NCBI GenBank assembly: GCA_003170275.1
Contig: PNAM01000117.1
Coordinates: 64,859-128,858 of the forward strand
Source of the DNA: Myxococcales bacterium
GTDB taxonomy: Bacteria; Myxococcota_A; Polyangia; Palsa-1104
Reading direction: 5' to 3'
Length of the DNA stretch: 64,000 nt
The translations under genes and the position numbers were made by a program. The notes beneath the pieces are model-generated. The model searched no databases. It saw only the letters and a program-made list of their open reading frames with translations, and had not been told where the DNA came from. Of this stretch, positions 25,658-35,597 are shown one piece after another; the first letter of the stretch is position 1; every line of letters begins with the position of its first letter.

Positions 25658-26745
25658 CAGCGCACCTCGAACTTGCGCAGGAGGGTCTGGATGTCGAGCG
25701 GGTTGAACCCGTCCTTGCCGTCGGACGACAGCACCAGCACCTTCACCCCGCGCAGCACGTCGGCCATCTTCAGCCCGACCAGGTTCTCCGAGCCGGCGCC
25801 CTGCAGCGCGGCGTTCTCCAGCGAAGTCCCCTTGGCCTCGGCCAGCTCGACCAGCAGCTTGCCCTCGGCGGCGCGCTTGCGGCGGTACAGATCCGCCTGC
25901 GCGTTCAGCTTCTGCACCTCGGCGCGGCCGCGCTCGAGCTCGATCTCCTGGTTGGCCTTGCCTTCGGCCACCACCGTATCGCGCTTGCGCTGCTCGATGG
26001 CCGCCTTGGCCTCGGCCTGCGCGCGGAACACCGTTTGATCCTTGATCGTGCGCCCTTCGATCAGCTGCTGGTAGCGCTCGTCGTAGGTGTAGTTGCGCAC
26101 CAGCACGGCGTCGACCTGGATGCCGAACGGCGCCAGCTCGGTAGCCAGCGCGTTGTGGGCATCGGTCGACTTCTGGATGCGCTTGGGGCCCTGGTAGAAC
26201 TCCTCGGAGTTGAGCTCGCCGAGGGTCTTGCGCAGGATGCGATCGACGCGCGGGATCACCAACCGATCCTCGTAGGCATGTCCCGGTCCCGCCTCGGTGA
26301 ACACCTTGTACGCATCCTTGATGCGGTACACGACGGTGAGATCGAGCTGCACGTTGTAGCCGTCGGAGGTCTGGATCTTGATCGACGGCGCCGAGCGGAA
26401 CTGCTTGGAGGTCTCGCTCGAGGAATCGGACAGGTTGAGCAGCTGGATGTCGTGCGGGAACATGTGCAGGCGCTCGACGCCCGCCGCGAGAAAGTGAAGC
26501 CCCGGCCCGTAGAGCTCCGGCTTGATGCCCGCCGACGAGCCGTAATAGACCTGCTTGACCCCGACCATGTTGGGCGGCACATAGGTGCTGCAGCTCGACG
26601 GGCCGCAATAGGCCACGAACAGCACCGCAAAGCAGATCCACGCGAACTTCGAACGCAACAGGCGCCGCACGATGCGTCCGAGGATGGTCGCAATCCCCGA
26701 CGCATTGAACGGCACCCGCGGCCGAATCACACCATCATTGCTCAC
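25657..26745 (-). CDS. SPFH/band-7 domain membrane protein
   Basis: 362 residues with an N-terminal TM helix (AWICFAVLFVAYCG). The SPFH domain (about 65-230) shows IQTSDGYNVQLDLTVVYRI, RVDRILRKTLGELNSEEFYQ and LAPFGIQVDAVLVRNYTYDE. A coiled coil (240-310) is followed by a short tail. It is probably the partner of the SPFH lipoprotein encoded next, in the manner of HflK/HflC pairs, although no FtsH gene is nearby. Its start overlaps the 186-residue gene by 11 bp. Confidence 0.87.
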   Translation of the reverse strand: MSNDGVIRPRVPFNASGIATILGRIVRRLLRSKFAWICFAVLFVAYCGPSSCSTYVPPNMVGVKQVYYGSSAGIKPELYGPGLHFLAAGVERLHMFPHDIQLLNLSDSSSETSKQFRSAPSIKIQTSDGYNVQLDLTVVYRIKDAYKVFTEAGPGHAYEDRLVIPRVDRILRKTLGELNSEEFYQGPKRIQKSTDAHNALATELAPFGIQVDAVLVRNYTYDERYQQLIEGRTIKDQTVFRAQAEAKAAIEQRKRDTVVAEGKANQEIELERGRAEVQKLNAQADLYRRKRAAEGKLLVELAEAKGTSLENAALQGAGSENLVGLKMADVLRGVKVLVLSSDGKDGFNPLDIQTLLRKFEVR

Positions 26746-27295
26746 GAGGGTCCCCCTTCTCCGGTAACAACAAGTCCTCCATCCGAACCCTTCCCTCGAG
26801 CTGCGGCTGCAGCTTCGCCATCTTGACTGAGATCCCGCCGAGCGCGCGCGCGTACCGGCGCTTGTGGAACGCCACCTGCGCGTTGGGCAGCCACCACGCC
26901 GAGAACGCGAGCAGGAACGGGAACCACTTTTCCCAGATCGGAATGAACGGCAGCTCGACGCACAGCCCGCCGATCAAGAGCCCGACGAACACGTAGGTGA
27001 TGCGCGCCACCGGATCGCCGCCGCGCCACAGCCCGAACTCGCGCTGCTCCTTGCCGGTGTAGCCGAGGGCGACCGATCGCCATTCACCCGGCACGAAGCC
27101 GACGATCTCCTGCTCCAGGCCTTCGTAGTAGGGCAACGGCAACTGCGACTCTTCGTAGGCCTTGCGGATCGGGACCAGCGCTTCCTTGACCTCGGCCAGC
27201 ACCAGCGCTTCGTCCCCGACGATGCGCGCACGTATGCGCTCGAGGTGCTCGAGCACCTGGAGGGTCACCTTCGCCGCGGAGAATTCTTCGTCCAA
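26735..27295 (-). CDS. Membrane protein with two transmembrane segments, unknown family
   Basis: 186 residues from a TTG start at 27295 (MDEEFSAAKVTLQVL). The N-terminal ~60 residues are helical and charged. Two hydrophobic segments follow (ITYVFVGLLIGGLCVELPF and WFPFLLAFSAWWLPNAQ), then a basic region and a C-terminal acidic tail. No known domain was recognised. It lies 6 bp after the response regulator and overlaps the first SPFH gene by 11 bp, so it is likely a fixed component of this SPFH system. Confidence 0.75.
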   Translation of the reverse strand: MDEEFSAAKVTLQVLEHLERIRARIVGDEALVLAEVKEALVPIRKAYEESQLPLPYYEGLEQEIVGFVPGEWRSVALGYTGKEQREFGLWRGGDPVARITYVFVGLLIGGLCVELPFIPIWEKWFPFLLAFSAWWLPNAQVAFHKRRYARALGGISVKMAKLQPQLEGRVRMEDLLLPEKGDPREQ

Positions 27296-27301
27296 AGCAC
27301 G

Positions 27302-28042
27302 TCAGGAAGCGATCTCGTCGATCTCGTCGACGACGGAGAGGATGCGCCTCGCCTCGGCGAGACAATCGCGCGCGACCACGTCGAGATACTCGACCTCCGA
27401 ATTGGCGGCCTTGACGCCGTGCTCGCGGATGCGGTCGCGCGCGCGGGTGAGCGCCTGCACGATCGACTTGGCCGCAGTCTTCACCGTCGGGTACGCGGCT
27501 GCGGCGAGCACGTCTCTCAGCGCCAGGTGGCTCTCGGGCGGCGCACCCGAGCCACCCGCCGCGCCGGTGTCGAGGCGCTTCAAGAACGCGTCGGCCACGC
27601 GCGTCGCCATCGCCTTGAGCTCGGCGTTCTTGCGCTTGAGCTCCGCGATCAGCTCCGCGTTGTCGCGCCCGAGCTGGTAGTGCTCGAGCGCGTGCGCGAT
27701 CACGACCTTGAGCTCCTCGGGGTTCCACGGCTTGGTGACGTAGCGGTACACCTCGCCGCGGTTGATCGCCTCCATGAGATCGCTGGCGTCGGGGTACGCG
27801 GTGAGCACGATGCGCATCGCCGGCGTGAGGCCCTTGGCCTCCTCGAGCAGCTCCACGCCCGAGCGCCCGGGCATCGACTTGTCGGCGAGGATCAGATCGA
27901 CGTGGCGGCCCTCGTCGCGCAGCACCTGAACGGCCTGATCGGCCGATTCGGCGCGCACCAGATCGTAGTCGTGCCTGAGCACGCGGGTGAGCGCGTCCAG
28001 GTTGAGGGGATCATCGTCCACGATCAGCAGGCGGTAGCGCAC
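27302..28042 (-). CDS. Response regulator with helical output region
   Basis: 246 residues. The receiver (1-120) has RLLIVDDDP, acceptor Asp in LILADKSMPG, and Lys in YVTKPWNPEEL. The YVTKPW signature resembles receivers of the RpfG/HD-GYP-associated class. The output (125-246) is a coiled coil (AELIAELKRKNAELKAMATR) plus helices; no DNA-binding, HD-GYP or GGDEF motif is seen. The start is GTG 28042. No histidine kinase is adjacent. It heads the SPFH operon, so it may control SPFH protein function post-translationally. Confidence 0.85.
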   Translation of the reverse strand: MRYRLLIVDDDPLNLDALTRVLRHDYDLVRAESADQAVQVLRDEGRHVDLILADKSMPGRSGVELLEEAKGLTPAMRIVLTAYPDASDLMEAINRGEVYRYVTKPWNPEELKVVIAHALEHYQLGRDNAELIAELKRKNAELKAMATRVADAFLKRLDTGAAGGSGAPPESHLALRDVLAAAAYPTVKTAAKSIVQALTRARDRIREHGVKAANSEVEYLDVVARDCLAEARRILSVVDEIDEIAS

Positions 28043-28051
28043 GCGCCAGCC

Positions 28052-28057
28052 ATTGTA
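28052..28057 (-). promoter_or_regulatory. -10 element for response-regulator operon
   Basis: On the minus strand TACAAT (within TATACAAT) ends 9 nt before the GTG at 28042, so the transcript leader would be only about 3 nt. A near-identical arrangement (TACAATGCTGGC-GTG) precedes the gene at 39754. Confidence 0.5.
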
Positions 28058-28092
28058 TACGATGCGCCCACCTTTTAGAGAGGAGTCTCCGG

Positions 28093-28410
28093 ATGTCGCG
28101 CGTAGAGGCGATCCGCAAGATCGTCGAGCAGTCGCCCAATGACCCGTTTCCGCGCTACGGCCTGGCGATGGAGCTCAAGAATACCGGTGCGCACGACGAC
28201 GCCCACGCGGCCTTCGAGGACCTCGAGCGCCGGCATCCGGGGTACGTGCCGCAATTTCTCATGCACGCGAATCTGCTGGCTGCGATGACCCGCGTCCCCG
28301 ACGCCAGGGCGTGCCTCGAACGCGGCATCGCCGCCGCGCAGAAGACCGGCAACCAGCACGCGCTGGGCGAAATGCAGCAGGCCCTCGACCAACTTTCAGC
28401 GGACGACTGA
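28093..28410 (+). CDS. Small TPR-like protein
   Basis: 105 residues forming about two to three TPR-like helical pairs: DPFPRYGLAMELKNTGAHDD, AFEDLERRHPGYVPQ, and ACLERGIAAAQKTGNQHALG. There is no signal peptide. A GAGGAG ribosome site lies 8 nt before the ATG. It is likely a cytoplasmic adaptor. Downstream, 41 bp away, is the first tolC, with which it may be cotranscribed. Role unknown. Confidence 0.8.
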   Translation: MSRVEAIRKIVEQSPNDPFPRYGLAMELKNTGAHDDAHAAFEDLERRHPGYVPQFLMHANLLAAMTRVPDARACLERGIAAAQKTGNQHALGEMQQALDQLSADD

Positions 28411-28451
28411 GCCGCGTGCAACTTCTGACCACCCGGGAGAATCACAAGGTC

Positions 28452-29870
28452 ATGCGTCTTCTCGTCACCTTACTCTTGCTCGCGGGAGCGGCCGCGCCCG
28501 CGCACGCCGAGCGTACGCTCTCGCTCGAGGAAGCGCTCAAGCTCAGCCGCGACCGCAACAAGGACCTGAAGGCGTCGCGCACGCGCATCGAGCAGGCCTA
28601 CCTGGCGATCTCGCAGGCCTACGTGGCGCTCTTGCCGAACGTCGCCATGTCCGGCAAGTACACGCACAACTACAAAGAGGTCACGCTCGATCTGTCGGGC
28701 TCGAACGCCGGGCTGTTCGGGCTGGCCGACACCATCAAGGCGACCTCCGGCAACGCCGTGCAGAACGGCGCGATCAACCAGTTCAAGCAGATCGTGGCGG
28801 AGAGCACGCCCTCTTCGATCGTCATCCAGCGGGCCGAGCAGCTCGACTTCGCGCTGTCGGCGACGGTGCCGCTGGTGGTGCCGTGGGCCTACTCGGCGCT
28901 GGCGGCGGCCCGCAAGAACCACCAGGCGGCGGTCGCCACCTACGACGTCAGCGACGCGACGCTGATGGTGTCGACGGCGCAGGCGTTCTTCGCGGCGGCC
29001 GGCGCCGACGAGCTGGTGGTGGCGCGCACGCACGCGATCCAGGTTGCGCGGCAGACGCTCGAGAACGCGCGGGCGCGGCTAGAGGCGGGCGTGGTGAACC
29101 GGGTCGAGGTCACGCGCGCCGAGCTCGCGCTGTTGCGCGCCGAGCAGGCCGCGCGCGAGACGGCCGATACGCAGGCGATGGGGTACCGCGCGCTGCGCAC
29201 GATCATCCAGCTCGAGGAGCCGTTCCACGTGCTGGCGCCGGTGGCCGAGCAGCCGCCCAACGGACTGGGCCCCTGCGCGCAGCGCAGGGTGGGTTGCGAT
29301 GACGACGACCTGGCCAAGAACGCGCTCAAGCTGCGGCCCGAGTTCACCCAGCTCGAACGCACGCTCGAGGCCGCGCAGGCGCAGGTCGCGTCGGCGCACT
29401 GGCGTTGGGCGCCGTCGCTGTCCGGGTTCGGCAGCTTGCGCGCGTTCAACTACGCGGGCTTCGCCGGCGACAACTACTCGTGGGCGCTCGGCCTGTCCCT
29501 CGACTGGGTGATCTACGACGGCGGCCTGCGCGACTACCAGGCCAAGCTGGCCGCGGCGCAGAAGAGCGAGAGCTACTTCCGGCTCGAGCAGCTCAAGGAC
29601 AACGTCGCCGACGACATCTTCAACGCGCGCCGCACGCTCGACACCAAGCGCCGCGCGCTCGAGACCGCCCTTCGCTCCGTCGATCTCTCCAAAGAAACCC
29701 TCGAGCTGGTCCGGGTTCAGCACGACGCCGGCACCGCCACCCAGCTCGATCTCCTCACCGCCCAGGACGCCCTCGTCACCGCCGAAGTCAGCGTCGCTCA
29801 GGCCCGCTTCGACCTGTCGCTCTCCGATCTTCAATTGCGCCGCGCCGCCGGCCTCTTCCCCACCCGCTAA
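28452..29870 (+). CDS. TolC-family outer-membrane efflux protein (copy 1)
   Basis: 472 residues with a signal peptide (MRLLVTLLLLAGAAAPAHA). Two OEP repeats of long helices are present, with conserved ARARLEAGVVNRVEVTRAEL in the first and VQHDAGTATQLDLLTAQDAL in the second. These form the trimeric outer-membrane channel of tripartite export pumps or type I secretion. ATG 28452 is chosen because it opens directly on the signal peptide; GGGAGA lies 10 nt upstream. No inner-membrane pump or adaptor gene is adjacent. It is roughly two-thirds identical by eye to copy 2 at 30571. An acidic insert (CDDDDLAKNAL) distinguishes it. Confidence 0.92.
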   Translation: MRLLVTLLLLAGAAAPAHAERTLSLEEALKLSRDRNKDLKASRTRIEQAYLAISQAYVALLPNVAMSGKYTHNYKEVTLDLSGSNAGLFGLADTIKATSGNAVQNGAINQFKQIVAESTPSSIVIQRAEQLDFALSATVPLVVPWAYSALAAARKNHQAAVATYDVSDATLMVSTAQAFFAAAGADELVVARTHAIQVARQTLENARARLEAGVVNRVEVTRAELALLRAEQAARETADTQAMGYRALRTIIQLEEPFHVLAPVAEQPPNGLGPCAQRRVGCDDDDLAKNALKLRPEFTQLERTLEAAQAQVASAHWRWAPSLSGFGSLRAFNYAGFAGDNYSWALGLSLDWVIYDGGLRDYQAKLAAAQKSESYFRLEQLKDNVADDIFNARRTLDTKRRALETALRSVDLSKETLELVRVQHDAGTATQLDLLTAQDALVTAEVSVAQARFDLSLSDLQLRRAAGLFPTR

Positions 29871-29915
29871 TCTCGTAACAAGCGGACTTAACTTTTTAAC
29901 TTTTCCCCGCACCCG

Positions 29916-29945
29916 TTGACAGGCGTAGGGCATCCGAGTTATTGA
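29916..29945 (+). promoter_or_regulatory. Promoter of the TetR-type repressor gene
   Basis: A perfect -35 TTGACA (29916-29921), 18 nt, then TATTGA (29940-29945) as a weak -10. Transcription would begin near 29952, 12 nt before the ATG at 29964. The -10 overlaps the palindrome at 29941-29962, a typical arrangement for autorepression. Confidence 0.5.
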
Positions 29946-29962
29946 GTGAGTACTCGATTAAT
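29941..29962. promoter_or_regulatory. Probable TetR operator 1
   Basis: Imperfect dyad centred on GTAC in ATTGAGTGAGTACTCGATTAA: GAGTACTC is a perfect 8-bp core and the arms agree at 9 of 13 positions. It lies between the -10 region and the start codon of the repressor gene. A related dyad lies at 30595-30611 by the second tolC. TGAGTGAGTACTCA-type sites are typical of TetR-family efflux repressors. Confidence 0.6.
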
Positions 29963-29963
29963 C

Positions 29964-30569
29964 ATGGCCAGACCGACCACGATCAAGGACGAGACCATCA
30001 TCGCGGCGGCGCGCGAGGTGTTCTTGGAGAAGGGCATTCAGGCCACCACCGCCGAGGTGGCCGAGCGTGCGGGCGTTTCGGAAGGCACCATCTTCAACCG
30101 CTTCAAGACCAAGTACGAGCTGTTCCAGGCCGCCATGGAGCAGCTCGAGGAGCCGGTCTGGGTGCGCACCCTGACCGAGAACATCGGCAAGCGGGACGTG
30201 CGCGAGACGCTCGAGACCGCGGCGCTGCAGGCCATCGAATTCTTCCGCAAGATCGTGCCGCTGATGATGATGTCGTGGTCGAATCAGAAGGACGGCCTGC
30301 CCGCGCCGCTGACCCAGCCCAATCCCCCGCCGCTGCGCGCGCTACGGGCGCTGACCGGTTACTTCGAGGCCGAGATGCGCGGCGGCCGGCTGCGGCGGCA
30401 CGATCCGGAGATCTGTGCGCGCAGCTTCGCGGGCTCGGTGCAGTCGTACGTCTTCTTCGAGATCTTGATGACCGCGCACCAGGTGCTGCCGCTGCCGGCG
30501 GAGACCTTCGTGCGCGGGCTGGTGAACCTGTTTTGGACCGGCGCGGAGCCGGTTGGGAAGGGCGCTTGA
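29964..30569 (+). CDS. TetR/AcrR-family transcriptional repressor
   Basis: 201 residues. The N-terminal HTH is complete: IIAAAREVFLEKGIQATTAE, then VAERAGVSEGTIFNRFKTKY. The ligand-binding C-terminal domain is helical. ATG 29964 (MARPTTIKDE) is chosen over GTG 29946 because the latter lies inside the promoter/operator, upstream of the predicted transcript start. It likely represses itself and the flanking tolC genes, releasing on binding a small compound. GGGAAGGG near its 3' end serves the next gene, whose ATG lies 1 nt after this stop. Confidence 0.9.
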   Translation: MARPTTIKDETIIAAAREVFLEKGIQATTAEVAERAGVSEGTIFNRFKTKYELFQAAMEQLEEPVWVRTLTENIGKRDVRETLETAALQAIEFFRKIVPLMMMSWSNQKDGLPAPLTQPNPPPLRALRALTGYFEAEMRGGRLRRHDPEICARSFAGSVQSYVFFEILMTAHQVLPLPAETFVRGLVNLFWTGAEPVGKGA

Positions 30570-30595
30570 GATGTCTTTTTTCGGCCAATTAATGA
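30566..30595 (+). promoter_or_regulatory. Weak internal promoter for tolC copy 2
   Basis: TTGAGA (30566-30571), then AT-rich DNA with ATTAAT (30588-30593) or TAATGA (30590-30595) at 16-18 nt spacing, immediately before the second palindrome. The layout mirrors the tetR promoter-operator unit. The -10 match is poor, so this is tentative. Confidence 0.3.
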
Positions 30596-32037
30596 TTGAG
30601 CACTCAGTAATAAATGTCATCGTGCTCGCAGGTCTCCTCTCGCCCTCGCTCGCGTACGCCGAGCCTCCCCGGCCCTCGCCCTCGCCTGACGGCGCAAGGA
30701 AGGCCGAGCGTTCGCTCACCTTCGACGAGGCGGTCGCGCTGGCGCGCAAGGGCTCCAAGGATCTCAGCGCGGCGCGCGCGCGCGTCGAGCAGTCGCAGAC
30801 CGGCATCGGCCAGGCCTACGTCGCGCTCCTGCCGACGGTGGCCGCGCAGGGCAAGTACACGCACAACTACAAAGAGGTCACGCTCGACCTGGCCGCGTCG
30901 AACCAGGCGCTGTTCGGGCTGGCCGACACCATCAAGGCGACCTCGGGCAACGCGGTGCAGAACGGCGCGCTCAACGACTTCAAGCAGCGCGTCGCGGAGA
31001 GCACGCCCAGCTCGATCGTCATTCAGAAGGCCGAGCAGCTCGACTTCGCGCTGTCGGCGACGGTGCCGCTGGTGGTGCCCTACGCCTACCCGGCGCTGGC
31101 GGCGGCGCGGCGCACGCACGCGAGCAACCTGGCCACCTTCGACGTGACCGTGACCAGCGTGTTGTACGCCACCGGCCAGGCGTTTTTCGCTGCCGCCGGC
31201 ACCGACGAGCTGGTGGGCGCGCGCCGGCACGCGATCGAGGTCGCGCAGCTCACGCTCTCGAACGCGCGCGCGCGCTTCGAGGCGGGCGTGGTCAATCGCG
31301 TCGAGGTGACCCGCGCCGAGCTGGCGCTGGTGCGTGCGGAGCAGGCGGCGCGCGAAGCCGAGGACGCGCAGGCGCAGGCGTATCGTGCGCTGGCCACGCT
31401 CATCCAGCTGCGCGAGCCGTTCGTGGTGGTCGCCGGAACGTCGCGCGACGACCAGGCCGCGCCGCCGCCGCTCGCGCTGGTCAAGAGCGCGCTCTCGCTC
31501 AGGCCCGAGCTCCACGCCGCGCAGCTCGGCGTCGACGCGGCCGAGGCGCAGCTCGCGTCGGCGAAGTGGCGCTGGGCGCCGACCCTCTCGGCGTTCGGCA
31601 ATCTGCGCGCGTTCAACTACGCCGGCTTCTCCGGCGACAACTATTCGTGGGCGGTCGGCGCGCAGCTCGACTGGGTGCTCTACGACGGCGGCGCGCGCGA
31701 CGCCCAGCGCCGGCTGGCCGCCGCGCAGCGCAGCGAGAACGCGTTCAAGCGCGCGCAGTTGGAGGACTCCATCAGCGACGAGGTGTACAACAGCCGCCGC
31801 ACGCTCGACACGCGCCGCCAGGCGCTCGCCACCGCGCTGCGCTCGGTCGCGCTGTCGAAGGACACGCTCGAGCTGGTCCGCGTGCAACACGACGCCGGCA
31901 CCGCCACCCAGCTCGACCTGCTCACCGCGCAGGACAACCTGGTCGCCGCGGAGGTCGGGGTCGCGCAGGCCCGCTTCGATCTCTCGCTCGCCGATCTGCA
32001 GCTGCGCCGCGCTGCTGGAACCTTCCCGCCCAGGTGA
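30571..32037 (+). CDS. TolC-family outer-membrane efflux protein (copy 2)
   Basis: 488 residues from ATG 30571 (ribosome site GGGAAGGG, 8 nt upstream); ATG 30592 is an alternative. The signal peptide ends SPSLAYA. The same OEP architecture as copy 1 is seen, with ARARFEAGVVNRVEVTRAEL and VQHDAGTATQLDLLTAQDNL. Long stretches are identical, such as FGLADTIKATSGNAVQNGA. Differences cluster in the signal peptide and in an inserted Pro/Ser-rich segment after it. It is coupled to tetR (1-nt gap). If the internal promoter is used, the first ATG would lie upstream of the transcript, which favours a later start. A periplasmic partner is not encoded nearby. Confidence 0.92.
   Translation: MSFFGQLMIEHSVINVIVLAGLLSPSLAYAEPPRPSPSPDGARKAERSLTFDEAVALARKGSKDLSAARARVEQSQTGIGQAYVALLPTVAAQGKYTHNYKEVTLDLAASNQALFGLADTIKATSGNAVQNGALNDFKQRVAESTPSSIVIQKAEQLDFALSATVPLVVPYAYPALAAARRTHASNLATFDVTVTSVLYATGQAFFAAAGTDELVGARRHAIEVAQLTLSNARARFEAGVVNRVEVTRAELALVRAEQAAREAEDAQAQAYRALATLIQLREPFVVVAGTSRDDQAAPPPLALVKSALSLRPELHAAQLGVDAAEAQLASAKWRWAPTLSAFGNLRAFNYAGFSGDNYSWAVGAQLDWVLYDGGARDAQRRLAAAQRSENAFKRAQLEDSISDEVYNSRRTLDTRRQALATALRSVALSKDTLELVRVQHDAGTATQLDLLTAQDNLVAAEVGVAQARFDLSLADLQLRRAAGTFPPR
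30595..30611. promoter_or_regulatory. Probable TetR operator 2
   Basis: ATTGAGCACTCAGTAAT: the TGAG-CA-CTCA dyad shares ATTGAG and ACTC half-site elements with operator 1, with 9 of 13 symmetric positions in an extended alignment. It lies at the very start of the tolC copy 2 reading frame, just after a possible promoter. Confidence 0.5.
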
Positions 32038-32119
32038 GCGGATGTGGTGAAAGTTCGTCACTCGTTTCAGTGAAATCAGCGGGTTGTAGTGAGGCACACG
32101 CGCTGCATTCGCGCCGTGC

Positions 32120-32509
32120 ATGCGTTGGGTTGCAACCATATTGGTCGTGATCCTGGGCGCCGGCGTCGCGCGCGGCGACGAGGATCTCGACGACCGGCTG
32201 TCACGCTTGCAGGCCGCCAGGCTGAGCGGGCTCACGCTGGCGGTGATCGGCTCGGTGGCCAGCGTGGCGGCGCTGGCGCTGGCGGGCACCGACCCGCACC
32301 TGGCCGAGGGCATCTCGGACCAGGCCAGGTACCTGCCCGGCGAGCGGGCCCACAACCAGGCGACCTATTCAGTCTCGATCCTGGCGGCGATCTGCGTGGC
32401 GGTGGGTGTCCCGCTGTGGGCGGCGTCGAGCGGGCTGGAGAAACGCGCGCGGCGCGCGGCCCGCCCGACGGTACGCGTCTCGCCGGCAGGTCTGACCGGC
32501 CGCTTCTGA
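32120..32509 (+). CDS. Small exported/membrane protein, unknown
   Basis: 129 residues. The signal peptide (MRWVATILVVILGAGVARG) is followed by an acidic segment and two hydrophobic helices (GLTLAVIGSVASVAALALAG; SILAAICVAVGVPLWAAS) and a basic tail. No family recognised. It stands alone between tolC copy 2 and the kinase gene, 82 bp and 32 bp away. TCACT-N6-AGTGA at 32058-32073 upstream is too short to call an operator. Its function is unknown; topology suggests an inner-membrane protein. Confidence 0.7.
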   Translation: MRWVATILVVILGAGVARGDEDLDDRLSRLQAARLSGLTLAVIGSVASVAALALAGTDPHLAEGISDQARYLPGERAHNQATYSVSILAAICVAVGVPLWAASSGLEKRARRAARPTVRVSPAGLTGRF

Positions 32510-32541
32510 AGAAGTGGGGGGCTGTCTCGTAACTTCACCGT

Positions 32542-34238
<1,697 letters not shown>

Positions 34239-34242
<4 letters not shown>

Positions 34243-35597
34243 AGTCTTCGGCGCTCGCGCTCGCGCTGCTGCTCGTCCCGCAGGTGGCGCTCGCCACCAC
34301 GTCGCCGGCGGTCGCGGTCATGCCGTTCAAGGATCTGTCGGGCTCGAAGGGCTCGATCGGCGAGGCGATCCGCGAGACGGTGACCACCGATCTGAAGGAC
34401 GTCGCCGGGCTGCGCGTGATCGAGCGCGGCAACATTGACAAGATCCTCGCCGAGCAGAACCTGCAGGCGCGCAAGTCGGATCTCGATCCGCTCTCGACGG
34501 TGAAGGTGGGCAAGCTTTTGGGCGCGTCGCTGATCGTCACCGGCGCGTACCAGAAGGCGGCGGCCAACGTGCGGCTCACCGCGCGCTTCGTGCAGGTCGA
34601 GACCGGCGAGATCGTCGGCACCGCCAAGGTCGACGGGCAGAGCTCGGACTTCCTCTCGTTGCAGGACAAGGTCACCATCGAGCTCTTGAAGTCGGCGGGG
34701 ATCGAGTCGAAGCGCGTGCAGCTGTTCGCCAAGCGCACGCGGCCGAAGATCAAGAGCCTCAAGACCATCGAGCTGTACGGCGACGCAGTGGTGGAGAAGG
34801 ACGACACCAAGAAGCGCGACATCCTGCAGCAGGCGCTCAACGAGGATCCCGGGTTCATCTACGCGTCGCGCGATCTCGACGAGCTGGAGAAGCGGCTCAA
34901 GCAGTACGACAACGCCTATCAGAAGGAGACCGAGCGGGCGCTGCGCGAGCTCAAGGCGCAGATCGCGAGCGAGAAGGATCCGCAGAAGCTGATGATCGCG
35001 TACACGCAGATCTTCGCCAAGCTGCAGATCCAGCGCAAGTGGCGCACGCTGATGGTGCTGTCGCGCGACGTGCTCAAGAGCCCGCCGCCGCCCACGCCGT
35101 ACTTCAACACCGAGGAGTACGCGCAGTTCAACCTGGTGCAGTGCCACCAGGCGCTGCGCGATTACGACGGCGTCCTGCGCGAGGGCGAGAAGTTCGTCGC
35201 CAAATATCCGTCGTCGAATTATTTTTCGTCGGTGCGCAACCTCATCGATCAGGCCATCGACAAGAAGCGCACGGTGGCCGAGGGCGCCAAGACCGCGGCG
35301 GCGGAGATCGCCGCGCTGTCGCCGGAGCAGAAGGGCGATCCGTGTGCGGTGGGGATGAAGTACCAGTCCAACGCGCAGGCGAAGAAGGCGCGCGAGCAGC
35401 TCGAGATCTGCCTCGCGGGCAAGGGGACGACCAGCAAGCTGCCGCCGGGGGTGATCCTACAGCTCCTGGTGGTCACGTCGCTCGAGCTCGGCGACTTCGC
35501 GGCGGCGCGGCGCTTCCTCGAGCGGCTGCACGAGATTGACCCGGCAACCTGGAAGAGTCTGAGCTCGCTCGAGCAGACCATGCCTTCCGACGGATGA
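34239..35597 (+). CDS. Secreted CsgG-like/TPR protein
   Basis: 452 residues from a TTG at 34239, overlapping the kinase stop by 4 bp. A signal peptide (SALALALLLVPQVALA) precedes a CsgG/FlgO-like domain (20-170): AVAVMPFKDLSGSKGS, LRVIERGNIDKILAEQN and LGASLIVTGAYQKAAANV. Residues ~170-450 are helical, TPR-like, with a KTIELYGDAVVEKDD strand and a Pro-rich loop (KSPPPPTPYF). Paralogue at 39754 shares both halves (compare RSLKTVELFGEAQLEKDD). Likely a periplasmic or envelope partner of the kinase's outer domain. Confidence 0.85.

Noticed and set aside
29946..29963. GTG 29946 as start of the TetR gene
   Set aside because: It lies within the promoter/operator, upstream of the predicted transcript start; ATG 29964 fits the family N-terminus MARPTT.
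32058..32073. TCACT-N6-AGTGA inverted repeat before the 129-residue gene
   Set aside because: Five-base arms are too short to separate from chance.
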